DNA of 64,000 bases from M1-B18 sp048264125 (GCA_048264125.1 JBLXDM010000010.1:106682-170681); one strand, 5' to 3'. Positions 7,579-16,648 are shown, counted from the first letter of the stretch. Translations and numbers: made by a program. The notes: generated by a model from the sequence alone, not told the origin.

Positions 7579-9024
7579 TTATTTTATATCCCTTGAGGCC
7601 TCCAAGGCCACCTCATAGACCCTTCGAAGGGGCAGTCCCGTTTTTCTGGCTATAGCCGCACAGTCCTCGTATTCAGGGGCAGCCTTAACTATATCCCCTT
7701 GATGAGCAACCTTTACTCTTATTTTACCCAGCTCTGTGTCTACCTCGTGGATTTTCCTATGCATACAGTATCGTGAGACTATAGTACGTCTAATGCCTAG
7801 GGTAGTAGTCTCCTTCAGCAGTAGCTCCACCAAGGTCTTTTCGGTTTCCTTTGCTGTTAAAACCGAAAGCAGCACCGCAGGCCTGCTTTTCTTCATATAT
7901 ATTGGCGTATGAAAAACATCTAATGCACCTGCCTCCAGCAGAGCCTCCATAGTATAGCCCAGCAGCTCCGAGCTCATATTATCTATATTAGTCTCCAGAA
8001 GCACTATATCCTCATGGTGATGTCCCTTAGACATTTCCTCCCCCAAAACGACCCTTAAGGCATTGAAGCCTCCGGTTTCTCTTTTTCCCATTCCGTATCC
8101 AGCCTTTAATATCTTAATGGCTGGCATTTTCCCGAAGCCTCCTGCAAGGCATTTTATAATACCCATTCCCGTCGGTGTAACCAGCTCTGTTCTGGCCTCA
8201 GTCTGTATAAGAGGTATATCACTGCCCGCCAGCATTTCCATAACCGCCGGCACAGGCACCGGTATTGTTCCATGCTGACAGTTAATAAAACCCTGTCCGT
8301 CATATAGCGGCGAGGAATATACAGCATCTACCCCCAGCAGGTCCAGACAAATGGCAGCTCCTACGATATCCACTATTGAGTCTACTGCACCCACCTCATG
8401 AAAGTGAACCTCATGCAGAGGCTTATCATGAACCTTGGCTTCAGCCCTAGCTATTTCCTCAAAGACCCGTATGCTGAACTCCTTAACCTTCTCCTTTAGA
8501 TCACTAGCCTTTATCAGGCCTACTATGTCATCCAGATTTCTGCCATGCTGATGCTCATGGTGGTGACCGTTATGCATCGCTTCTTCTTGACCGTCAGCAT
8601 GGTGGGAGCAGTGTAAATGTCCAGCACTGTGATGATGCGTATGCTGCTGATGCTCATGATGACTGTGATGGTGGTGGTGATCATGCTCATGATGGTGATC
8701 ATGATCTTTGTGGTGATCATGATCGTGGTGGTGACTATGGTCATGATGATGTTCATGATCGTGATGATGTTCCCCTGTAGTCACTAGTTTATCCTCTATC
8801 ATATCCTCGGAGGCTTCCGGTTCTTCCTCCGTCAGCACTACATTCACATCGGTGCCTATTATGCCATTTTGGGTTTTTTTCCCTATCTCCAGCCTATAGC
8901 CCCTTAGCTTCAGCTTTTCCAGCTCAGCCCTAAGGCGCTTTTCCTCCACACCAAGGTCCAATAATGCTGCCAGAGTCATATCACCGCTTATCCCTGAAAA
9001 GCAATCAAAATATAATATTTTCAA
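7579..9024 (-). CDS. larC: Nickel-pincer cofactor synthesis protein LarC, very His-rich
   Basis: Inserts nickel into the pyridinium dithiocarboxylate precursor to give the NPN cofactor of lactate racemase-type enzymes (CTP-dependent cyclometallase). The N-terminal block FDCFSGISGDM and the C-terminal ETNIDNMSSELLGY are family marks. An insert at about residues 86-160 is packed with some 40 histidines plus Asp/Glu, a likely nickel store; LarC proteins often have a shorter His run. TTG at 9024 is the likely start because GGGAAGGG lies about 6 nt before it; a second TTG at 9042 is possible. Last gene of the larE-larB-larC operon. Confidence 0.93.
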   Translation of the reverse strand: MKILYFDCFSGISGDMTLAALLDLGVEEKRLRAELEKLKLRGYRLEIGKKTQNGIIGTDVNVVLTEEEPEASEDMIEDKLVTTGEHHHDHEHHHDHSHHHDHDHHKDHDHHHEHDHHHHHSHHEHQQHTHHHSAGHLHCSHHADGQEEAMHNGHHHEHQHGRNLDDIVGLIKASDLKEKVKEFSIRVFEEIARAEAKVHDKPLHEVHFHEVGAVDSIVDIVGAAICLDLLGVDAVYSSPLYDGQGFINCQHGTIPVPVPAVMEMLAGSDIPLIQTEARTELVTPTGMGIIKCLAGGFGKMPAIKILKAGYGMGKRETGGFNALRVVLGEEMSKGHHHEDIVLLETNIDNMSSELLGYTMEALLEAGALDVFHTPIYMKKSRPAVLLSVLTAKETEKTLVELLLKETTTLGIRRTIVSRYCMHRKIHEVDTELGKIRVKVAHQGDIVKAAPEYEDCAAIARKTGLPLRRVYEVALEASRDIK

Positions 9025-9056
9025 TATAACCCTTCCCTTCAAAACATCCGGTAGTA

Positions 9057-9803
9057 TTATAGCTTGTTTATCATACTGGCTAAATAACCCGCTCCAAAGC
9101 CATTGTCTATATTTACAACACCTACACCGCTGGCACAGCTATTTAGCATAGTCAGCAAAGCGGATATTCCGCCAAAGCTAGCACCATAGCCTATGCTGGT
9201 GGGAACTGCAATGACAGGCTTGTCCACCAGCCCACCGACGACGCTGGTAAGGGCACCCTCCATACCGGCTACGACAATCAGTACATTGGCAGAGTTTATC
9301 TTGTCCATGTTGGCAAAGAGCCTATGTATGCCTGCCACGCCCACATCATAAATCCGCATAACACTATTGCCCAAGGCTTCAGCTGTTACAGCCGCCTCTT
9401 CGGCCACTGGTATGTCTGAGGTGCCAGCAGATATCACGGCTATAACCTTGTCGGTTACTATTGCTTCCCTGCGCTTTACCACTACAATTCTGGCGGCCTC
9501 ATAATAAACGGCATCCTCTGTGATTTCCTTTATTGCATCGTAGACCTCTCTATCGGCTCTTGTGGCAAGAATATTATTATTCTTTTCCATCAAACGCTCC
9601 ACTATGCTCTTTATCTGTTCAAGGGTTTTGCCCTGACAATAAATAACCTCAGGATACCCGTTTCTGATATTTCTGTGATTATCAATCTTAGCAAAGCCAA
9701 GATCCTCGAAGGGAAGCTTTTTCAATTCCTTAAGGGCCTCTTCAATATCGAGGCTCCCGTCCTTAACTCCCAATAGTAATTCCTTTAAGCTATTTGCATC
9801 CAT
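9057..9803 (-). CDS. larB: Nickel-pincer cofactor synthesis protein LarB
   Basis: Carboxylates nicotinic acid adenine dinucleotide and releases AMP, the first step of nickel-pincer cofactor synthesis. The C-terminal half is related to AIR carboxylase (PurE): VISAGTSDIPVAEEA and GGLVDKPVIAVPTSIGYG are visible. The length of 248 aa is normal. It lies between larE (33 nt upstream) and larC. The ribosome site is weak, suggesting coupling to larE. Confidence 0.95.
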   Translation of the reverse strand: MDANSLKELLLGVKDGSLDIEEALKELKKLPFEDLGFAKIDNHRNIRNGYPEVIYCQGKTLEQIKSIVERLMEKNNNILATRADREVYDAIKEITEDAVYYEAARIVVVKRREAIVTDKVIAVISAGTSDIPVAEEAAVTAEALGNSVMRIYDVGVAGIHRLFANMDKINSANVLIVVAGMEGALTSVVGGLVDKPVIAVPTSIGYGASFGGISALLTMLNSCASGVGVVNIDNGFGAGYLASMINKL

Positions 9804-9836
9804 TATTGCCTACAGCCCCTTCCATCGATTTAGCTA

Positions 9837-10655
9837 TTAGATTGCTGTCGTATCAATAGTTTCATTCATACTTCCGGTCCTGTAGCCCTTTAAATCCAGA
9901 GCAACATAATTGAAGCCGATCTTTTTAAAGGACTGATATATTTCATCCATCAGCTCCTCATTAAAGAATTTCTTCATTTCCTCCTGTGATACCTCAATTC
10001 TGGCTAAGTTTTCATGGTGTCTAACCCTAACTGTTCTGAATCCTAAATCCAGCAGCAGCTGTTCCGCCTGATCCACCATGCTTAGCTTTTCCTTCGTTAT
10101 TTCATGCCCATAGGGAAATCTAGAAGCTAAACAGGCGAAGGCTTGCTTATTCCATGTCGGTAGCTTCATTTCCTTTGACAGGGCTCTAATATCATCCTTG
10201 GTCATACCTGCTTCCTTCAGGGGACTTATAACCTTAAGCTCATTGACGGCCTTCAGACCTGGTCTGTAATCGCCTATGTCATCCATATTTGAACCATCCG
10301 CAACGCATTTCATACCCAGCTCCCTTGCAACCTCATGAACCTTTGTAAAAAGCTCCTTTTTGCAATAATAGCATCTATTTACGGGATTGCTGGAGAAGCC
10401 GTCGATATCCAATTCTTCAGATACGATGACTACATGCTTAACACCAAGCTCCTTGGCAAAATTCTCGGCTAGCTTGTACTCTCTTTCAGGATATGTTGAG
10501 GATTGTGCTGTAACCGCCACCACCCTGTCTCCTAAAATATCATAAGCCACCTTTAGTAGGAAGGTACTATCTACCCCTCCCGAAAAGGCAACTGCAAGAC
10601 CTTCAGAGTCTCTAATAATTTCCTTAAGCTTATTATACTTAGTTTGCAAATCCAT
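9837..10655 (-). CDS. larE: ATP-dependent sacrificial sulfur transferase LarE
   Basis: Adenylates the LarB product and gives up sulfur to form the dithiocarboxylate. The PP-loop AFSGGVDSTFLL is at about residue 24. The block NKQAFACLASRFPYG holds the Cys that aligns with the sacrificial Cys176 of the Lactiplantibacillus enzyme. A further CYYC pair at about residue 100 is also present. Only one Cys lies in the active-site motif, which favours the self-consuming type over the iron-sulfur type, but this is inference. First gene of the operon. No larA (racemase) is in the window, so the enzyme that uses the cofactor is elsewhere. Confidence 0.94.
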   Translation of the reverse strand: MDLQTKYNKLKEIIRDSEGLAVAFSGGVDSTFLLKVAYDILGDRVVAVTAQSSTYPEREYKLAENFAKELGVKHVVIVSEELDIDGFSSNPVNRCYYCKKELFTKVHEVARELGMKCVADGSNMDDIGDYRPGLKAVNELKVISPLKEAGMTKDDIRALSKEMKLPTWNKQAFACLASRFPYGHEITKEKLSMVDQAEQLLLDLGFRTVRVRHHENLARIEVSQEEMKKFFNEELMDEIYQSFKKIGFNYVALDLKGYRTGSMNETIDTTAI

Positions 10656-10783
10656 ATTGACATCACCCTTTACTTAGAAATAATATTTATTTTAAGCTTT
10701 TCATAAGCCTGTTAAACATGACTATATACAATAGAATACCACAATTCTCTGCATAATGAAAACTACGGCAGAATATAATAATA

Positions 10784-10822
10784 GCCCATAAAAGACATAT
10801 TTAAGGAAGTCCTTTTATGGGC
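10784..10822. terminator. Terminator between AEC permease and larE
   Basis: The stem GCCCATAAAAGAC/GTCCTTTTATGGGC surrounds a short loop. It lies downstream of the permease on the minus strand. The remaining bases of 10656-10920 hold nothing recognisable beyond AT-rich promoter-like sequence for larE. Confidence 0.65.
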
Positions 10823-10920
10823 AGTACTGAATTATAATATACCATAATTTAGCTCAACGAGTCAATTATATCTGAAAAATCTAACTTTTAACACAAGTGC
10901 CTTAACCTCTTCCTGCAGGC

Positions 10921-11856
10921 CTATTTCAGTATAACAAAGAGGGCAAAAATAGCGATGCTCACAACCGTATTAAGGACAACGGTATTGTTGGTAAGCTCCT
11001 CATTTTCCTTATTACTATAGGTGCCTATAAAAATTGATAGGGATAAGGGGGGAGGCAGTATAAAAAATATGAAGTATGCATAGTTAAATAGAATATCCGG
11101 CTGCATAATTCTGTCTATAATTAAAAATTTAACTGCATAGCTTATCGAAAGCATTGTAAGCATACGAATTGCCAAAAGCTTTAGACTTTCCTTCATATAC
11201 TTTTTCTTTAGCTTCAGACCATAGCCAATGATGATTAATATTAAAGGCGTTGCAAGATTTGAAAGATATTCTAAGGTGGTGTATATGCCCGTTGCAACAG
11301 GATTACTTCTAAGCCATTCACCTAAGCCAAGTACATTGAATAATATGCCTAAGGCTATACTTATAATGGTAGGTGATTTTATAACCTCAGCGGCTATCCC
11401 CAGGGATATTTTTTCCTGCCTTAGATTCATTCGCATAATGGTGTAAAATACCAGCCATATAAAAAACTCGTGTCCAACCCCCAATATAGATATCTTGCCT
11501 ACATTTTCAATTCCGAATAGGGCTGCAAATAAAGGTATACCCAATAGTCCATAGGTGCATCCGGAGGTAACAAAGGGCAAGACAGGATGCTTTATCCATT
11601 TAACACTATTTAATAAAAAGCCTAGAGCATATTGCAGACAAAGGGTTATAAAAATTATGATAAATACTAAAAAGTATTCCCTTCTAAGCTCCATGTTAAT
11701 AAAGGCTAAAAATAAAACAGACGATAGTGCAATATTGATTATAAATTTCTTTATCTCATCGATGGTGCTTTGCTTCATCAGCTGCTTTTGATGCATTAGC
11801 TTGCCTAAGGCTATCAGAATTATTATAGGCATTAGCTTTGACGTAATTTCCCCCAT
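10921..11856 (-). CDS. AEC family transporter (auxin efflux carrier-like permease)
   Basis: Integral membrane permease with about ten hydrophobic segments in two halves (IIIALGKLM at the start, LVIL-type ends), matching the Mem_trans/AEC family that moves malate, lactate or other organic acids. A conserved central IIIGYGLKLK stretch is visible. The length of 311 aa is normal. The substrate cannot be read from the sequence; its position upstream of the lar operon makes an organic acid such as lactate possible but unproven, since a terminator separates the two. Confidence 0.85.
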   Translation of the reverse strand: MGEITSKLMPIIILIALGKLMHQKQLMKQSTIDEIKKFIINIALSSVLFLAFINMELRREYFLVFIIIFITLCLQYALGFLLNSVKWIKHPVLPFVTSGCTYGLLGIPLFAALFGIENVGKISILGVGHEFFIWLVFYTIMRMNLRQEKISLGIAAEVIKSPTIISIALGILFNVLGLGEWLRSNPVATGIYTTLEYLSNLATPLILIIIGYGLKLKKKYMKESLKLLAIRMLTMLSISYAVKFLIIDRIMQPDILFNYAYFIFFILPPPLSLSIFIGTYSNKENEELTNNTVVLNTVVSIAIFALFVILK

Positions 11857-12030
11857 TTAAATGCTACCTTTCTTTGATGTCTTAAATTAATACTAATAAT
11901 ATACCCTTAGCATAGAAATTTGTCAAATTAACGGGAAACTGCATTTGCTTAACCTGATAAATATTTAATTATTAAAAGGCGATCTATGTTATACTGTAAT
12001 AGAGCAAAGTGGCCTCGCCACGTTAGTTTT

Positions 12031-12088
12031 CCAAGGAAACCATGTGTTCTCTAGGACGCCGCTTCGCTGTATCCTCCCTATTTTAACA
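12031..12088. repeat. Short repeat family C (copy 1)
   Basis: TTTTCCAAGGAAACCATG followed by GTTCTCTAGGACGC and CTGTATCCTCC is closely repeated at 29489-29543 (TTTTCCAGAGAACCCATG, GTTCTCTAGGACGC, CTGTACTCTCC). No coding potential. The gene-free stretch 11857-12158 otherwise holds only the promoter region for the next gene and a small GTGG/CCAC hairpin near 12010. Confidence 0.5.
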
Positions 12089-12158
12089 AGGGAGAAACCC
12101 CTTAACATCCCCTAAAATTCCCATTCTGTCTAGCAAAATAAGAGAAGAGGTGAGGGCT

Positions 12159-12977
12159 ATGAAGGGACTCTTGAACATTCTAAAGGGCATGATTATTGGA
12201 ATATCTGTATTAATACCAGGTATAAGCGGTGGCACCATGGCTATGATATTGGGAATTTACGAGGATTTAATTCACGCCTTCTGCAGCTTTGCTGAGGATT
12301 GGAAAACGCATGGCCTGCTTTTACTGCAGGTGACTATTGGTGGGCTTTTAAGCCTTGTAGCCTTCAGCTATATCATTGAGAATTTGTTAAATAAATATCC
12401 CTATAGGATACAATTTTTATTTATAGGCATAATTATTGGCGGTCTGCCAATAATGTATAGAAAATATAAAAGCACCTGCTTAAGAGAGAGTAAGGATTTC
12501 GTATACTTCCTTGCGGGCTTCATTATGGTTATTATTCTATCCTCCGACCTTTTCACCATCTCATTCGGTGATTATCGTCAAGGTATCATGTATTATCTGT
12601 TGCTGTATCTGGTGGGGATATTTGTAGCAATAGCAATGGTTCTGCCGGGTGTAAGCGGCGCATTGGTCCTTATGACCCTAGGGTTGTATGGCACTACATT
12701 GAAGGCTATAAATGAGTTTAATATCCCGTTGCTTCTCCCCCTTTCTCTAGGAATACTTACAGGTATAGTGCTGGGCTCAAGGCTTGTGGCAGGTATATTG
12801 TTAAGGTATCCTGGAAAAGGGTATATGATGATTATTGGCTTTGTGACTGCCTCTATGATACCAATCTTCCCCAGCATGCCCCATGGCGCTCAATATCTTC
12901 CGTCTTTAGCGGCTTTAGCATTCGGAGCCCTTGCCATATCCCTCTTGCGGGTCACTGCTGGGATATACAAGGGTTAA
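12159..12977 (+). CDS. DUF368 family membrane protein (PopT-type undecaprenyl-phosphate translocase)
   Basis: Polytopic protein with about eight to nine membrane segments and two internal repeats of the signature PGxSGGT / PGVSGA (IPGISGGTMAMILGIY near residue 24 and LPGVSGALVLMTLGLY near 165). DUF368 proteins have recently been shown to recycle undecaprenyl phosphate across the membrane, which supports wall and envelope glycan synthesis. ATG at 12159 is favoured over GTG at 12150 because AGAGGTGAGG is correctly spaced for it. It stands alone. Confidence 0.85.
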   Translation: MKGLLNILKGMIIGISVLIPGISGGTMAMILGIYEDLIHAFCSFAEDWKTHGLLLLQVTIGGLLSLVAFSYIIENLLNKYPYRIQFLFIGIIIGGLPIMYRKYKSTCLRESKDFVYFLAGFIMVIILSSDLFTISFGDYRQGIMYYLLLYLVGIFVAIAMVLPGVSGALVLMTLGLYGTTLKAINEFNIPLLLPLSLGILTGIVLGSRLVAGILLRYPGKGYMMIIGFVTASMIPIFPSMPHGAQYLPSLAALAFGALAISLLRVTAGIYKG

Positions 12978-13069
12978 TAGAGAATGAAAATATAGATGAT
13001 ACACTTTTTCAACAAACTAAGCTGTATGCTTTTAATGATGAAATGCATATACTTTAAAAGGGTGATTAA

Positions 13070-13636
13070 ATGCGTAGAAAAAGATATTTTCAAAGGCTAT
13101 ATAAATTTAACGAAAAAAGCAACACCTATGCCATTGATGTTTCCTTAGACACCTATGATGATGTCTATGACGATTGGGATGCCTCACCCTTTAAAAGAAG
13201 AGATATCGAGGATGAGTTTAATGATTTCGTTGTCAACTCCTCACAGGATATACCCTTTAATTATGATGTCAGCATAGTTTTATTTCTACCTGAGGCAAAA
13301 AGGGATGAGCAAAAGGAGATAACCCTTATTGCAGCCTATCGAAATTATTATGCCTATGCCTTAGATAGACTTAATAAGAGAAAAACCATATTATATGAAA
13401 AGATTATCTCCTATCTGCTTCTGTCCATATTCATGCTGGGTATAGGATATTTCTTCTTCCGAGGGGCGAAATCGATAATTACCAGCATTCTACACGAGGG
13501 CATATTTATAGGTGGCTGGGTATTTCTATGGGAGTTTTTTACCAGTATTTTTATAACCCTAAGGGAGCTTCAGGAGGAGTATCGGATTGTCAAAAGATTA
13601 TATAAGGCAGAAATAGTATTTAAATATATTGAATAA
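13070..13636 (+). CDS. Hypothetical protein with two membrane segments
   Basis: Not assigned to a known function. The first 110 residues are soluble, rich in Asp/Tyr early on (DTYDDVYDDWD) and mixed alpha/beta. Two hydrophobic segments follow (around 115-135 and 148-168), and then a charged tail. It has a good GGGTGA ribosome site 5 nt before ATG and a strong terminator after it, so it is a real gene. A few residues resemble uncharacterised Firmicute membrane proteins. Confidence 0.7.
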   Translation: MRRKRYFQRLYKFNEKSNTYAIDVSLDTYDDVYDDWDASPFKRRDIEDEFNDFVVNSSQDIPFNYDVSIVLFLPEAKRDEQKEITLIAAYRNYYAYALDRLNKRKTILYEKIISYLLLSIFMLGIGYFFFRGAKSIITSILHEGIFIGGWVFLWEFFTSIFITLRELQEEYRIVKRLYKAEIVFKYIE

Positions 13637-13637
13637 A

Positions 13638-13674
13638 AGAGTAGGATTGATACCACCGTATCAGTCCTACTCTT
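13638..13674. terminator. Bidirectional terminator
   Basis: The hairpin AAGAGTAGGA...TCCTACTCTT with TGATAC/GTATCA inside serves the convergent genes on both sides. Confidence 0.8.
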
Positions 13675-13678
13675 AGTA

Positions 13679-14443
13679 TTACATTTTCATTTCAGTATAA
13701 ATATGAACCGCATCCCTTAGAAATGCTGCTAGACCAGGCTGTTCCTTATCGTAGTAGGCTGTAAATCTTTCATCATCTACATACATTTGAGCCACACCTG
13801 CGTGGGCCTCCTTGCTGTAGCTGCCCCAAGCCCTTTCAATCCATTGCTTATGAAGCTCTGCTGTTTTTTGTCCCAGCTCTCCGGCAGGATCACCAGTCTT
13901 AAAGGCCTCCGCCAGGGTTCTAAGAACTTCATTTCCAAGGGCCTCAAAGGCGTCATACTCCTCCTTGGTCATATTCTTAAAGACCTGGTTGGACTTTTCC
14001 ACTGCCTCATCACCGTATTTTTCTCTGACCTCTTTACCGTACTTTTCTTCATTTTCCTGTACTAGCTTTTGCTTAAAGCCTTCAAACTTTTCTTTATCAG
14101 ACATTTCAATTCTCCCTTCCGTAACCGCCAAGGTTTTTTCAACATTGGCTATTAGTGTATCTATTTGCATTCTTTTATCAAGGAGCCTTCCCAGATGCTG
14201 CTTCAGTGCCTTAGCTGCGTCAAAGTTAGGGGCAGTGATGATATCCTTTATTTCTTCAAGACTCACCCCCAGCTCTCTATAGAAGAGAATTTGCTGAAGC
14301 CTGTCAACTTCCTTCTGACCATATATTCGATACCCCGATGAATTGATTCTTGCCGGCTTAAGAATCCCTATTTCATCATAGTATCGCAGGGTCCTTGTGC
14401 TTACTCCTGCCAATTCCCCAAGCCTTTGCACTGTGTATTCCAT
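13679..14443 (-). CDS. MerR family regulator with TipAS drug-binding domain
   Basis: Residues 1-70 form a MerR winged helix (YTVQRLGELAGVSTRTLRYYDEIGIL). A coiled-coil dimer helix follows to about 110. The C-terminal half is a TipAS-like helical domain (KEEYDAFEALGNEVLRTLAEA, ending WIERAWGSYSKEAHAGVAQMYVDDERF) that in TipA-type proteins binds thiopeptide or other peptide antibiotics. Proteins of this build activate their own promoter and resistance genes. The promoter at 14466-14496 has the required 19-bp spacer. A GGAGGTGA site precedes the ATG. The target beyond itself is unknown. Confidence 0.9.
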   Translation of the reverse strand: MEYTVQRLGELAGVSTRTLRYYDEIGILKPARINSSGYRIYGQKEVDRLQQILFYRELGVSLEEIKDIITAPNFDAAKALKQHLGRLLDKRMQIDTLIANVEKTLAVTEGRIEMSDKEKFEGFKQKLVQENEEKYGKEVREKYGDEAVEKSNQVFKNMTKEEYDAFEALGNEVLRTLAEAFKTGDPAGELGQKTAELHKQWIERAWGSYSKEAHAGVAQMYVDDERFTAYYDKEQPGLAAFLRDAVHIYTEMKM

Positions 14444-14465
14444 GGTCTCACCTCCTGATAATTAA

Positions 14466-14496
14466 ACTATACACCTTTACGTTACGTCAAGGTCAA
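14466..14496 (-). promoter_or_regulatory. MerR-type promoter with overlong spacer and dyad operator
   Basis: On the minus strand TTGACC (14491-14496) and TATAGT (14466-14471) are 19 bp apart, the unusual spacing used by MerR activators. The spacer holds the inverted repeat ACCTT-ACGT-ACGT-AAGGT (about 14473-14493). It leads straight into the TipA-like gene, so autoregulation is expected. Confidence 0.8.
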
Positions 14497-14511
14497 CAGC
14501 TTTTATAAAAA

Positions 14512-15519
14512 TTATTTAGTTTTTATTTTATCGTATTTTATTCCCTTGTATAAGGCTGCTGCTATTTCGCCAAGGCTAGCTGCTATGATAATAACTATAA
14601 GCCCCCTACTGAACAAATACTTGGCAGCGGTTAAATTAAAGTCCCAATTAAAAAGATTCGATACTTCATTTGTTAAATTAGGATTATAAATATCGGGGTT
14701 TGTGAAAATCAATAGCGTCAATACCATAGATATTATAGATAACGCTGAGATGGCTATAGCTGTCTTTAAACTCCACCTGCCTGCCACAAGCTTTATGGTC
14801 TCCTTTGCGATGCTGATCAAAAACATGAATGCGATAACTAGCTTAATGCCCTCCAGCACCTCTAGATTAAATATTGGGATAACCTTCATTCCAGATGGTG
14901 TAGCACTATAAATTGCAAATATTTTAGGATAGAAATATATGATGGAAACGAATATGGTAGTAAAGATAATCCCGGTTATTGTTTCACCTCTGGAAATCTT
15001 AGCTTTCTTTTGAGGTATCTGGGGTAGGCTATCGAGGCTCCAGACCTCCCTATTGCCTGATAAATTTACATCCTCAGCCTCATAGTGCTCTGCAATAGCA
15101 AAGGATACTGTAACCCATACAAATGCCTGTGATATGGCTGAAAGCAAGGTTCCAATATATTCAATGGCTATTTTTATTATGTTTTCCTCAGCGGAATAAA
15201 TGCCTCCCACCGCAGTAGCTACGGATATACCGATAAAAACCGCCAATGCAACTATTTTAAGCACCATTAAATAGCTGTCAAAAAGCTTCGGTCCAATCAA
15301 ATACCTTGACTTGCTCTTATAGCTATTGGCAAGGGCTACGGGGTTGCCCAGCTCCAAAAGCACAGCCCTAATCTTATCCTCATGGCTTTGTGGACCTTCA
15401 TGGGCCTCCAGCATATCGTCTATCAGACTATTTAGCTCCTTGCTTATGTCCTCCCTCTGCTTAGACGGCAGCTCCTTGGTCACTGCATAAATATATCTAT
15501 CAATTAAGTCCATATGCAT
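14512..15519 (-). CDS. HAAS-domain (DUF1700-like) membrane protein, partner of PadR
   Basis: The N terminus (about 1-75) is a HAAS/DUF1700-type helical signalling domain (LPSKQREDISKELNSLIDDML, LGNPVALANSYK). It is followed by about seven hydrophobic segments. Such proteins are nearly always encoded right after a PadR regulator, as here, and are thought to pass a membrane or envelope signal. The start codon overlaps the PadR stop region with AAGGAG directly before it; ATG at 15519 or 15513 could be used. Confidence 0.75.
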   Translation of the reverse strand: MHMDLIDRYIYAVTKELPSKQREDISKELNSLIDDMLEAHEGPQSHEDKIRAVLLELGNPVALANSYKSKSRYLIGPKLFDSYLMVLKIVALAVFIGISVATAVGGIYSAEENIIKIAIEYIGTLLSAISQAFVWVTVSFAIAEHYEAEDVNLSGNREVWSLDSLPQIPQKKAKISRGETITGIIFTTIFVSIIYFYPKIFAIYSATPSGMKVIPIFNLEVLEGIKLVIAFMFLISIAKETIKLVAGRWSLKTAIAISALSIISMVLTLLIFTNPDIYNPNLTNEVSNLFNWDFNLTAAKYLFSRGLIVIIIAASLGEIAAALYKGIKYDKIKTK

Positions 15520-15520
15520 C

Positions 15521-15862
15521 CTACTCCTTTATTATTTTATTCATTCTGTCCACCATATTCATCCAGCTTTCTCTTAACAGTCCGAATATCTCTTTGCCAT
15601 AGCTGCTTAGCTGGTAATATTTTCTTGGCTTAGCGCTACCTGTATCCCAGCTGCTTTCCAGCAGTCCCTGACTCTCAAGCCTTCTCAGCAGCGGATATAG
15701 TGTCCCGGCATCTACAGCTATACCCTTCTCCTCCAGTAAAACCACCAGCGAATATCCGTATTGTGGCTCCTTAAGCTGACTCATTACACTTAAGATGATA
15801 GTACCTCTCCTTAGCTCCAAGACAAGGCTTTCCAGCAGTGCATCCTGCTTCTTATCCTCCAC
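15521..15862 (-). CDS. PadR family transcriptional regulator
   Basis: Winged-helix repressor of about 113 aa. Marks are YGYSLVVLLEEKGIAVDAGTLYPLLRRLESQGLLES and the PRKYYQLSSYGKE wing. GTG at 15862 is taken as start because AGGAGG lies 7 nt before it; upstream in-frame codons (to 15898) lie inside the ribosome site and promoter. The first of a two-gene operon with the HAAS protein. PadR proteins usually repress their own operon. Confidence 0.9.
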   Translation of the reverse strand: MEDKKQDALLESLVLELRRGTIILSVMSQLKEPQYGYSLVVLLEEKGIAVDAGTLYPLLRRLESQGLLESSWDTGSAKPRKYYQLSSYGKEIFGLLRESWMNMVDRMNKIIKE

Positions 15863-15881
15863 AACATCACCTCCTAATTTC

Positions 15882-15911
15882 ATTATACTGTATGCCACAC
15901 ACTATTGTAAA
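15882..15911 (-). promoter_or_regulatory. Promoter of the padR operon
   Basis: TTTACA (15906-15911) and TATAAT (15882-15887) on the minus strand with an 18-bp spacer containing GTGTGTGGCATAC. The leader before the ribosome site is only a few bases. Confidence 0.6.
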
Positions 15912-16002
15912 TATATTATTATAGTATTGCTAATTATATTATTTATATACAACAAAAAGGCAAGGTATAAAAAATATATCCCTTGCCTTTTTTGCCACTA
16001 TT

Positions 16003-16446
16003 CTATTTTTCATCATCCTTGTTTTGCCGATGCTTTATTAAGCTAATTATGCCTATTATTGTAAGACTTACTATAGACGCCAGTATTAAAACTATTGCCC
16101 CGCTATCATTGGTTGATTCAGTTGCTACGCCTCTGCTTTTTACTAAGAAGGCCACTAGGGCTGCACTAACTAATGTGAGGACTACTGTAAAAATTGGTCT
16201 CTTCGCTGTATTCTGACCCTTGCTGGAGGTGCCAACATAAGCATTCGACATTATTAGTCTCACCACATAGCTTCCTGATACTAAAGTAAGAATGGCAATT
16301 ATATTGGCAGGATAGCTGATCCAGCTAAATCCAAAACCATGAAGTCCTACATCTATTAAAAGAATATACATCAGCAATAAAAAGGATTGATTACCTATTT
16401 TATTCCTTAGCTGAAGCTGCATTTCATCCAGATTTCTTTTATTCAT
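16003..16446 (-). CDS. Small membrane protein cotranscribed with XRE regulator
   Basis: 147 aa with four hydrophobic segments in two pairs (about 20-70 and 93-135) and basic ends. Its function is not known; it resembles the membrane partners often found next to YozG-type XRE regulators (possibly DUF6773-like). ATG at 16446 is chosen since GGGAGG is 9 nt upstream; it overlaps the regulator's stop codon by 8 nt, indicating translational coupling. Upstream ATGs at 16473 and 16455-16456 lie inside the regulator gene. Confidence 0.7.
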   Translation of the reverse strand: MNKRNLDEMQLQLRNKIGNQSFLLLMYILLIDVGLHGFGFSWISYPANIIAILTLVSGSYVVRLIMSNAYVGTSSKGQNTAKRPIFTVVLTLVSAALVAFLVKSRGVATESTNDSGAIVLILASIVSLTIIGIISLIKHRQNKDDEK

Positions 16447-16648
16447 TCCCATCATCCTCCCAAAAGATATCATTTAATGTTTTTCCCAACAGTCTACAAA
16501 TCGCTATGCATAAATTTATTGATGGATTATAGTCTCCATTTTCAATTGCATTTATTGTCTGCCTTGTAACCCCTACAGCATCAGCAATATCCTTTTGAGA
16601 CATATCCTTGGCTGCCCTTGCAGCCTTAAGCCTTAAATTTTTTCCCAA
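16439..16648 (-). CDS. XRE family small regulator (YozG/Cro-CI type)
   Basis: A 69-aa helix-turn-helix protein: LRLKAARAAKDMSQKDIADA, VTRQTINAIENGDYNPSI. This build is typical of minimal Cro/CI regulators that control their own operon with a membrane partner. A well-formed promoter lies about 90 bp upstream. Confidence 0.88.
   Translation of the reverse strand: MGKNLRLKAARAAKDMSQKDIADAVGVTRQTINAIENGDYNPSINLCIAICRLLGKTLNDIFWEDDGNE

Noticed and set aside
8523..8756. A second long frame opposite/alongside the His-rich part of larC, rich in Ile/Met/Thr
   Set aside because: It is a shadow of the CAT/CAC-repetitive codons of the His run and has no ribosome site.
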